Assembly: GCA_036503065.1 (NCBI GenBank) | Contig: DASXXM010000276.1 | Span: 1-12,026, forward strand | From: DATEPR01 sp036503065 | GTDB lineage: Bacteria; Actinomycetota; Actinomycetes; Mycobacteriales; Pseudonocardiaceae | Direction: 5' to 3' | DNA: 12,026 bases | Shown: piece by piece, positions 1 to 6,108 of the stretch | Layout of the letters: each line of letters starts with the position of its first letter | How positions within the stretch are numbered: the first letter of the stretch is position 1 | Made by a program: the position numbers and the translations under genes | The notes under the pieces: model-generated | Seen by the model: the letters and a program-made list of their open reading frames with translations, nothing else | Databases searched by the model: none | What the model was told of the DNA's origin: nothing

Positions 1-2560
1 GGCGGGCGTCGGCGACCAGGGACTGCGGGGAGTAGAAGCCCATCGGCTGGGCGCGCAGCAACGCCGCGCAGAACGCCGCCGGGTAGTAGTACTTGAAGTA
101 GGCGCTGGAGAACACCAGGTGCGCGAAGCTCAGCGCGTGACTTTCCGGGAAGCCGAAGTTGGCGAACGCCAACAGTTTCCGGTAGATCCGGTCGGCCAGC
201 TCACCGGTGATCCCGTTGGCCGCCATGCCTTCGTACAGCCGGTCGCGCAGCAGTTCCATCTTCGCGGTGGACCGCCGGGCGCCCATCGCCCTGCGCAACT
301 GGTCCGCCTCGGCCGCGCTGAACCCGGCCACGTCCACCGCGATCTGCATCATCTGTTCCTGGAACAGCGGCACGCCAAGGGTTTTCTCCAGCGCGTTGGC
401 GAGCAGGTGGTGGTCGTGCGTCCAGTCCCGCCTGCCGTTGCGTTCCTGGGTGTGCCGGTCGATGTAGGGATGCACGGAACCGCCCTGGATCGGGCCGGGC
501 CGGATCAGCGCGACCTCGACGACCAGGTCGTAGAACTTGGCCGGTTTCAGCCGGGGCAGCGTCGCCATCTGCGCCCGACTCTCCACCTGGAACACGCCGA
601 CCGAGTCGGCCCGGCCGAGCATCTCGTAGATCCGCTCGTCCTCCAGGTCCAACGTGCCGATGTCGATCCGCCTGCCATCGTGCTTGTGGACCAGGTCGAT
701 CGCGTAGTGCAGGGCGGACAACATGCCCAGGCCGAGCAGGTCGAACTTGACCAGCCCGGCCGACGCGCAGTCGTCCTTGTCCCACTGCAACACGCTGCGG
801 TTGTCCATCCTGGCCCACTCGACCGGGCACACCTGGCTGACCGGCCGGTCGCAGAGCACCATGCCGCCGGAGTGGATGCCCAGATGACGCGGGAAGTCCG
901 CCAGCTGCGCCGCCAGGTCCAGCACGGCGGGCGGGATGTCGCCGTCCAGGTCCTGCTCGGCCGTGTGCGACGGGCCCCAGCGGTCCAGTTGGCGGGACCA
1001 GGCGTCCTGTTGGCCGGTGGAGTAGCCGAGCGCCTTGGCCATGTCGCGCAGCGCCGACCGGCCCCGGTAGGTGATCACGTTGGCCACCTGCGCGGCGCAC
1101 AGCCGGCCGTAGCGTTGGTAGACGTACTGGATGGCCGCCTCGCGGCGGTCGGACTCGATGTCCAGGTCGATGTCCGGGTAGCCGTCCCGTTCCGGGGCCA
1201 GGAACCGCTCGAACAGCAGGTTCCAGCGGACGGCGTCGACGTTGGTGATGCCCAGCGCGAAGCAGACCGCCGAGTTGGCCGCGGATCCCCTGCCCTGACA
1301 GAGGATGTCGCTGATCCGGCAGAAGCGGACGATGTCCCAGACGATGAGGAAGTAGCCGGGGAAGCCCAGCTTCTCGATCACGTCCAGTTCGTGGTCGAGC
1401 TGCGCGTAGGCGCGGGGATGCCGCTCCCGCGTGCCGAACCGGAACGCCGCGCCGTGCGCGACCAGCGTGCGTAGGTAACTGGCCTCGGTCTGGCCGGGGG
1501 GTACCGGGAACGGCGGCAACTTCGGCGCGACCAGGCTGAGGTCGAACGCGCACTCCATGCCCAGCACGGCGGACCGGTGCACCGCGCCCGGGTAGCGGCT
1601 GAAGCGCTGCGCCATCTCGGCGCCCGACCGCAGGTGGGCCGTTGGCGCCGGCGGCAGCCAGCCGTCCATTTCGGACAGTCCACGGCGGGCGCGCACCGCG
1701 GCCAGCGCGGTGGCCAGCCTGCCGCGCCGCGGATGCGCGTAGTGCGCGGCGTTGCTGACGATGGTGGGCAGGTGCAGGTCCTCGGCCATGCCGGACAGCA
1801 GGTCATTGTGGGTGGTGTCCTCGGGCAGGCCGTGGTCGATCAGCTCGACCTGCACGTGGTCCTGGCCGAACAGGCCGACCAGCGTGCGCAACTGGGCGAA
1901 GGCGGCGGTCGGGCCGTCCTGCACGAGTGCCCTGCGTACCGCGCCCTTGCGGCAACCGGTGAGCACGACGCAGAGGCCGCGGACGTCCTCGACGACCTGC
2001 TCCAGGTGGTAGATCGGCCTGCCCTTCTCGTTCTCCCTGGCACCCGGTGCGTCCGGGTCGGTACCGAGCTGGCCGGTGGTGATGGTGTGACACAGCTTCG
2101 CGTAGCCGTCCTTGTTGCGGGCCAACAGAAGCAGGTGTTCGCCTGCCGGGTCGGCCACGCCGTTCTGCGGGGCGGGCAGGCCAAGGCTCAGCTCGGTGCC
2201 GAACGCGGTGTGCAGGCCCACCTCGCGGGCGGCCTCGGTGAAGCGCACCACGCCGTACATGCCGTCGTGGTCGGTGAGCGCGATCGCGTCGAGGCCGAGC
2301 CGGGCGGCCTGTTCGACCAGTTCCTCCGGATGGCTCGCGCCGTCCAGGAAGCTGAAGTTGGAGTGGCAGTGCACCTCCGCGTACGGGACGCGCTCCGCGG
2401 GCTGGTCGACGGCCTTGGGCCGGGCTTCCGGCGGGGCCTCGTAGTCGGTGCGCTTGCGGCTGTAGGCCGGGCTGTCCCCGCCGTCGCCCGGTTGCGGTGG
2501 CCGGCCGGAGAGTGCCCGTTCCAGCTCGGCCCACCGCACCGGCGGGTTGTTCCAGCCCAT
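1..2560 (-). CDS. dnaE2: Error-prone DNA polymerase DnaE2 (partial, C-terminus beyond left edge)
   Basis: C-family DNA polymerase III alpha paralogue that carries out mutagenic translesion synthesis with ImuA' and ImuB. 853 codons are present; family members are about 1,050-1,100 aa, so the C-terminal OB-fold region is missing. The N-terminal PHP domain is visible as VHCHSNFSFLDG (residues 63-74) and ALTDHDGMYG (94-103). The polymerase active site is visible as PDIDLDIE (462-469), with the paired catalytic Asp, and KFDLLGLGML, with the third acidic residue near 607. Near the window edge the conserved FGFPESHALSFAHLVF segment is present. The ATG at 2560 begins MGWNNPPVRW. Its stop-proximal neighbour, the 55-aa gene, ends one base upstream, and there is no good Shine-Dalgarno, so translation probably depends on re-initiation. 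It is the last visible gene of the LexA-box cassette. The frame is intact throughout. The distinction from replicative DnaE1 rests on sequence resemblance and the imuA'-imuB context. Confidence 0.97.
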   Translation of the reverse strand, partial: MGWNNPPVRWAELERALSGRPPQPGDGGDSPAYSRKRTDYEAPPEARPKAVDQPAERVPYAEVHCHSNFSFLDGASHPEELVEQAARLGLDAIALTDHDGMYGVVRFTEAAREVGLHTAFGTELSLGLPAPQNGVADPAGEHLLLLARNKDGYAKLCHTITTGQLGTDPDAPGARENEKGRPIYHLEQVVEDVRGLCVVLTGCRKGAVRRALVQDGPTAAFAQLRTLVGLFGQDHVQVELIDHGLPEDTTHNDLLSGMAEDLHLPTIVSNAAHYAHPRRGRLATALAAVRARRGLSEMDGWLPPAPTAHLRSGAEMAQRFSRYPGAVHRSAVLGMECAFDLSLVAPKLPPFPVPPGQTEASYLRTLVAHGAAFRFGTRERHPRAYAQLDHELDVIEKLGFPGYFLIVWDIVRFCRISDILCQGRGSAANSAVCFALGITNVDAVRWNLLFERFLAPERDGYPDIDLDIESDRREAAIQYVYQRYGRLCAAQVANVITYRGRSALRDMAKALGYSTGQQDAWSRQLDRWGPSHTAEQDLDGDIPPAVLDLAAQLADFPRHLGIHSGGMVLCDRPVSQVCPVEWARMDNRSVLQWDKDDCASAGLVKFDLLGLGMLSALHYAIDLVHKHDGRRIDIGTLDLEDERIYEMLGRADSVGVFQVESRAQMATLPRLKPAKFYDLVVEVALIRPGPIQGGSVHPYIDRHTQERNGRRDWTHDHHLLANALEKTLGVPLFQEQMMQIAVDVAGFSAAEADQLRRAMGARRSTAKMELLRDRLYEGMAANGITGELADRIYRKLLAFANFGFPESHALSFAHLVFSSAYFKYYYPAAFCAALLRAQPMGFYSPQSLVADAR

Positions 2561-2561
2561 C

Positions 2562-2729
2562 CTACGGCCGTGGCCGCTGGTAGCCGTCGTCCGGACGGCG
2601 CTGGCGGGGCAGCACGATCGGGCGGGCGAACTCGCCGGGATTGGGCAGCCAGACCACCACTGAACCGTCTATTTCGGACAGTTCGTCGGCGAGTTCGTGG
2701 AACCACCGGGTGCCTGCTTGGTCCTTCAT
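2562..2729 (-). CDS. Uncharacterised 55-aa protein between imuB and dnaE2
   Basis: I do not recognise this protein. It begins MKDQAGTRWFHELADELSEI and ends in a basic, Pro/Arg-rich tail (RQRRPDDGYQRPRP). In between it has a likely amphipathic helix (about residues 7-19), a hydrophobic strand (VVVWLP, 24-29), a turn (NPGEF) and a second short hydrophobic stretch (PIVLP). No signal peptide, membrane helix or Cys is present. Its ATG overlaps the imuB TGA as ATGA (4 nt). Its TAG is one base before the dnaE2 ATG, so it is translationally embedded in the mutasome operon. A weak Shine-Dalgarno-like AAGGG lies 11 nt upstream, inside imuB. If it were not coding, imuB and dnaE2 would be separated by a gap of about 165 nt, unlike the rest of the cassette. 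A role as a small mutasome accessory is inference from position only. It could alternatively act mainly to couple dnaE2 translation. Confidence 0.8.
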   Translation of the reverse strand: MKDQAGTRWFHELADELSEIDGSVVVWLPNPGEFARPIVLPRQRRPDDGYQRPRP

Positions 2730-4345
2730 CGGTCGTAGATCCCTTCCACCAGCCAGCGACCACCTTCGCGGCGCAGCAACACGGCGGTTTCGTCGTTTCC
2801 TTCTGTCAGCAACACCTGCAGCCGGACCGCCCGGCGCGCGGTGGTGTCGTCCCACCAGCGTTCGACGACCGGCCACGGGCCGGCCCAGCCCCGCACCTGG
2901 CGCCGGCTGACACCCGGCACGACGACCTGGGCCGGGATCGAGGTGAGCAGCGCCTGGCCGGTGACCCCGATCTCGTCGCCCGCCTCGTCGGTCACCATGG
3001 CCGGTATCCGGTCCACCGGCACGATCGCCGGCGCGGGCCGGGGTAACCGGCCGGGCCACGGCGGTTCCGGATCGGCTGCCGGTATGCGTTCGTCTCCCCA
3101 AGGGACGAGGCGAACCTGGTCGCCCGGTCCTCGGCCGCCACCCAGCACCGCGGTGCACACTCCTTCCGGGCCGAGCAGGCCCTGTACCCGGACCAGCGCG
3201 CGAGCAGCCCGCTCGGTTTCCTCGCTCGGGTCCGTTTCGCCGAACCACAGGCCGAACTGGAGTGCCCGGCCGTCGATCACTTCCTGCGGGGCGAGGCGCA
3301 GCAGGCGCACGCCGGCGCTGGGCCAGTCGGCGTCGCGCGCGTGGCGCAGCCAACCGTCGAGCTGCCAGCGGACCCGGTCGGCGATGCCGGCCAGGGTGAG
3401 CGGTTCCGCGCAGCGCCAGACCCGATCCCGCTGCTCGCCTGCCTCGGTCCGGATGTGAATGGCCAGCCGGGTACAGGCAAGGCCGTGGGTCGCGAGACCC
3501 GCGTACAGGCGTCGCGCGGCGGTTTTCGCCGCGAAGGCCGCCGCGTCCACCCGGTCGGCAGGCGGATCGAGTACGACGTCGATGGTCAGGTCCGGTGGCG
3601 GCCGACGCCGGTCCAGCGGCCGGTCGGCCCGCCCGGCCGCCAGCCGGTGGGCCAGCACGGCGGCCCCGCCGAACCGGGACGCCACGTCCCGTTCCGGGAG
3701 CTCCGCGAACGCACCCAGAGTGCGGATGCCCAAGCGGCGCAACAGATCCACGAGCTCCGCCCGGTCGGCGCGGTCCATCCGGCCGGCACGCACCGGCCCA
3801 AACCGGTCGGCCGGCTGGTCAAGCTCACCGATGGCCAGCGGCGCAAGGAATTCCGGTGTGCCACCGATCGGCACGACCGCTCCCCGCCGGGCCGCCAACA
3901 GCGCGGCGAACAGCCCGTCCGCGACGCCGACCTGGCACTCGACCCCGGCGTGGGCCGCCACGTGGTCGATGAGTCGCTCGGCCGCCTGCTCGGCATCCCC
4001 GAAGTAGCCGACGGGCCCACGGGCCGGCACCGCGACCACGCCGGGCCGGACCACTTCGACGCCGGGCGCGAACTCCTCGACGGCCGAGGCGACCGGCTCG
4101 AACAGCCGAGCGTCCCGATCCGGATCGGGATCGAACACAACCAGCCCCTGGCAACGGGATTCCGCGTCCCTGCGGCGAGTACCGCGCCGGATGCCCTCCG
4201 CGCGCGCCGGCGCCGAGCAGGCGATGACCCGATTGTTCGCGACAACGGCGATCGGGGTGGTGGCCGGCAGACCGGCCATGGCGGCCGCGGACACCGCGGC
4301 CCAGTCCGGACACCACACCACCAGCAGTCGGGATTCGCTACTCAT
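2726..4345 (-). CDS. imuB: ImuB, catalytically inactive Y-family polymerase homologue (mutasome hub)
   Basis: The 539-aa protein has a Y-family polymerase fold but lacks the catalytic acids. The N-terminal motif that is HIDMDAF in DinB is VVWCPDWA here (9-16), so the first Asp is Cys12. The second motif (SIDE in active enzymes) is replaced around VAVPARGP (104-111). The little-finger-like region is followed by QFGLWF (363-368), which fits the QLPLWG-type beta-clamp-binding motif of mycobacterial ImuB. The C-terminal conserved blocks VPWGDE (414-419) and WAGPWPVVERWW (487-498) are present. In mycobacteria ImuB bridges ImuA', DnaE2 and the beta clamp, and DnaE2 supplies the polymerase activity. 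The ATG at 4345 was chosen because the homology begins immediately after it, although no strong ribosome binding site is seen. It lies 51 nt after imuA' and overlaps the next gene by 4 nt. Confidence 0.95.
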   Translation of the reverse strand: MSSESRLLVVWCPDWAAVSAAAMAGLPATTPIAVVANNRVIACSAPARAEGIRRGTRRRDAESRCQGLVVFDPDPDRDARLFEPVASAVEEFAPGVEVVRPGVVAVPARGPVGYFGDAEQAAERLIDHVAAHAGVECQVGVADGLFAALLAARRGAVVPIGGTPEFLAPLAIGELDQPADRFGPVRAGRMDRADRAELVDLLRRLGIRTLGAFAELPERDVASRFGGAAVLAHRLAAGRADRPLDRRRPPPDLTIDVVLDPPADRVDAAAFAAKTAARRLYAGLATHGLACTRLAIHIRTEAGEQRDRVWRCAEPLTLAGIADRVRWQLDGWLRHARDADWPSAGVRLLRLAPQEVIDGRALQFGLWFGETDPSEETERAARALVRVQGLLGPEGVCTAVLGGGRGPGDQVRLVPWGDERIPAADPEPPWPGRLPRPAPAIVPVDRIPAMVTDEAGDEIGVTGQALLTSIPAQVVVPGVSRRQVRGWAGPWPVVERWWDDTTARRAVRLQVLLTEGNDETAVLLRREGGRWLVEGIYDR

Positions 4346-4396
4346 CCGCGCACCGCCCGGCTCTGCCGGCCTTCTCGGGGCCGGTTCGGTTGTGGG

Positions 4397-5383
4397 TCAC
4401 CCTGCCTCCACTGCGGGGAGGTGGCGGCCGTTGTCGAGACTGGCCAGCCAGGCCGAATTCGTCTCGTCGGGCGGGATGGGGGCTTCGGTTGGGCTGATCA
4501 CTCGGAGTTGGGTGGGGGCGTTGGGACGGCGAGGCTTGGCCTTGGCGGACTCGGCGGCAGGGGCGTTGGGGAGGCGAGGCTTGTTGGCGTTGGCGTTGGC
4601 GTTGGCGTTGGCGTTGGCGTTGGCGTTGGCGTTGGCGTTGGCGAGTGTTATTCGGCTGCTGGTGGGGCGGGATGCGACGCCTCGGCCTCGTACTGTGATC
4701 TTGATTTCTTGGGTTGTCAGGTGGCCGTGGCCATCGCCAAGGCCGGACCAGGTCGGGGCGGTGCAGTCCAGTTCCAGGTCGGCGCCCGGCCAGTCGCCGA
4801 CGGCCAGCAGGATCGACTTTCGGTGGCGTGCTCTGGCGGACAGGCGGTGGGCCAGGTCCGGGCCGCGCCGGGTGGCCTGGGGGGCTACCGCTACCAGGTC
4901 TATTCCGTCCAGTAGGGCGGCTACCACGTCCGGGTAGTCGGCGCCGGGGTTGGGGATCAGGGCCAGCCGGGGGATGGCTACGCCCAGCTCCGCCGCTGCC
5001 AGTACGCCCAGGTCGGGCATGCCGACCACGGCGGCCCAGGAACCGCCTGCCGTCGCCTCGGCCAGCAGCGCGAACAGCACCGTGGTGGACCCGCGCACCA
5101 CCACCGTGCTACCGCGCCGCAAGCCGTGCAGCGGCAGCAGGTCCGCCAGTTCCGCGCGTACCGGCAGGATCCGCTCCGCACCTGGGCGGGACGGTTGAGG
5201 AACGGCGGCATCCGGGCGCCGCTGGTGCTGGTCAAGGACCAGCCGGGCGCGCTGCCACTTCAGCGACCCGGCACCATGCGGCGGGGATGCCACCCCCGGA
5301 GTCGACGGCGAGTGGGCCGCACTCGAGGACAACGCGGGTGCGACCCCAGCCGTCGAGAGCGACGACGCCGTTGACCCGGACAC
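4397..5383 (-). CDS. imuA': ImuA' mutasome protein (RecA-like, non-canonical) with Ala-Asn repeat
   Basis: RecA-fold-like partner of ImuB in SOS translesion synthesis, 328 aa from this start. The recognisable core (about residues 69-235) has ILPVRAELADLLPLHGLRRG, a degenerate Walker-A position (VVVRGSTTVLFALL, without the GKT lysine) and the family-typical WSGLGDGHGHL (212-222) followed by ITVRGRG. The protein is longer than the roughly 200-aa mycobacterial ImuA'. It carries about 65 Ser/Ala/Pro-rich N-terminal residues and a C-terminal extension containing (Ala-Asn)10 at 248-267 and two KPR(L/R)PNAP motifs. I chose GTG 5383 because GGAGG sits 5 nt upstream (5389-5393). The frame also permits GTG at 5398, and the true start could be further downstream because the first 65 residues look non-conserved. 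It is the first gene of the cassette behind the LexA box, and imuB follows after 51 nt. Confidence 0.9.
   Translation of the reverse strand: MSGSTASSLSTAGVAPALSSSAAHSPSTPGVASPPHGAGSLKWQRARLVLDQHQRRPDAAVPQPSRPGAERILPVRAELADLLPLHGLRRGSTVVVRGSTTVLFALLAEATAGGSWAAVVGMPDLGVLAAAELGVAIPRLALIPNPGADYPDVVAALLDGIDLVAVAPQATRRGPDLAHRLSARARHRKSILLAVGDWPGADLELDCTAPTWSGLGDGHGHLTTQEIKITVRGRGVASRPTSSRITLANANANANANANANANANANKPRLPNAPAAESAKAKPRRPNAPTQLRVISPTEAPIPPDETNSAWLASLDNGRHLPAVEAG
4515..4583 (+). repeat. Imperfect 24-bp direct duplication in imuA' (4515-4538 and 4560-4583)
   Basis: Two 24-bp copies match at 22 of 24 positions, differing only at copy positions 12-13. They are offset by 45 bp and so in frame. 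They encode KPRRPNAP and KPRLPNAP. The second copy abuts the hexanucleotide array, so the C-terminal part of ImuA' is repeat-rich over about 130 bp. Confidence 0.85.
4583..4642 (+). repeat. Perfect hexanucleotide microsatellite (GTTGGC)x10 within imuA'
   Basis: Ten uninterrupted copies of GTTGGC (plus-strand orientation) span 60 bp. On the coding minus strand each unit reads GCC AAC, giving (Ala-Asn)10. The unit is a multiple of three, so copy-number change would lengthen or shorten the protein without a frameshift. All copies are identical at third codon positions as well, which suggests replication-slippage expansion rather than selection on the protein sequence alone. Confidence 0.98.
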
Positions 5384-5428
5384 CGCCACCTCCACCACCT
5401 AGCCGTACGCACGCCCCATGCGCACGGG

Positions 5429-5448
5429 CCGCCGTGGGGAGACGGCGG
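5429..5448 (-). other. Hairpin in the imuA' leader
   Basis: CCGCCGT and ACGGCGG form a perfect 7-bp stem around a 6-nt loop. On the minus strand it lies between the LexA box and the imuA' start, so it would be in the 5' untranslated leader of the mutasome transcript. No U-tract follows, and its function is unknown. Confidence 0.5.
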
Positions 5449-5484
5449 TGCCCGATGATCGAACCCCGTGTCGACCATTCTCGT

Positions 5485-5500
5485 TCGAACGTATGTTCGA
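5485..5500. promoter_or_regulatory. LexA-binding SOS box for the imuA'-imuB-orf-dnaE2 cassette
   Basis: TCGAACGTATGTTCGA is a full match to the actinobacterial/mycobacterial SOS box TCGAAC-N4-GTTCGA, with perfectly palindromic arms. It lies 101 nt upstream of the chosen imuA' start. On the imuA' strand a TTGAAC hexamer (5509-5514), usable as a -35 element, lies just upstream, so LexA bound here could block that promoter. It is also 115 nt upstream of the divergent SET-domain gene. In mycobacteria imuA', imuB and dnaE2 are known LexA targets. Confidence 0.93.
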
Positions 5501-5615
5501 TCGATGGGTTCAACTTATCTGTGGGGTGGTGGGGTGTCAACCCGATCACCCGGAGGTGTGAGGAAAGCTTCGGGCTGGTCAGTGTGGGTGCGGTGTGCGC
5601 AGGCAAGATGGGGGC

Positions 5616-6107
5616 ATGGGCTATCCAGCAGTCAGTTGGCTGTCGCCGGATGTCGAGGTGCGTCGGTCGGGGATCGAGGGGTTGGGGCTGTTCGCGGTGC
5701 GCGGACTTGGCGCCGGCACGGTGGTGGAACGGCTGGGTGGGCGGGTGATCGACGACACGGAACTGGCCGCGCTCGACCCGCCCTACAGCAGCCTCACCGT
5801 GGCCGACGGCGTGCATCTGCTGCTCGATCCGGCGCACCCGGTGCGTTACGGGAACCACTCGTGCGAACCGAACCTGTGGCACGTCGACGCGACCACCATC
5901 GCGCTGCGCACGGCGGTGGCCGCCCACGACGAACTGACCATCGACTACGCCACCCACACCGGCGTCCTCGACTGGTCGATGGCCTGCGCATGCGGCAGCG
6001 CCGGGTGTCGGGGCGTGGTCACCGGGCAGGACTGGCGTCGTGCCGACCTGCGGGCCGCCTACGGTGACCACTGGACGCCGGCACTGCTTGCCCGGATCGC
6101 CCGATAA
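5616..6107 (+). CDS. SET-domain protein-lysine methyltransferase-like protein
   Basis: The protein is 163 aa, and essentially its whole length is a SET domain with a post-SET motif. It starts with a GIEGLGLFAVR segment (19-29), the SAM-binding N-terminal SET motif. NHSCEPN (80-86) is the pseudoknot motif, and ELTIDY (106-111) carries the catalytic-site Tyr. CACGSAGCRG follows, with Cys124, Cys126 and Cys131, which together with Cys83 can form the post-SET zinc site. All hallmark residues are present, so it is probably an active SAM-dependent lysine methyltransferase; the substrate is unknown. ATG 5616 was chosen because homology begins right after it. An in-frame GTG at 5595 would add seven residues, and the ribosome binding site is weak for both. 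It is divergent from the SOS-controlled imuA' and convergent with purH, with one base between the two stop codons. Confidence 0.9.
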   Translation: MGYPAVSWLSPDVEVRRSGIEGLGLFAVRGLGAGTVVERLGGRVIDDTELAALDPPYSSLTVADGVHLLLDPAHPVRYGNHSCEPNLWHVDATTIALRTAVAAHDELTIDYATHTGVLDWSMACACGSAGCRGVVTGQDWRRADLRAAYGDHWTPALLARIAR

Positions 6108-6108
6108 A

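Larger units (their letters stand above)
5384..5615. other. Divergent intergenic control region (imuA' / SET-domain gene)
   Basis: This 232-nt non-coding stretch holds the LexA box (5485-5500), the imuA' leader hairpin (5429-5448) and the GGAGG before imuA' (5389-5393). It is less GC-rich than its surroundings around 5470-5525. TTATCT at 5515-5520 could serve as a -10 for the SET gene, but I found no convincing -35, so that promoter is unassigned. Confidence 0.7.

Noticed and set aside
119..1474. Long plus-strand open frame (451 codons) antisense to dnaE2
   Set aside because: It mirrors the dnaE2 codons, reads as low-complexity Arg/Val/His/Gln sequence with no motif, and is a typical by-product of high-GC coding DNA.
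4583..4642. Tandem hexamers considered as a CRISPR or mobile-element remnant
   Set aside because: There are no spacers, terminal repeats or transposase; it is a simple in-frame microsatellite within a coding gene.
1577..4915. Long plus-strand open frames antisense to dnaE2, imuB and imuA'
   Set aside because: The minus-strand frames carry recognised conserved domains, while these have no domain and biased composition.
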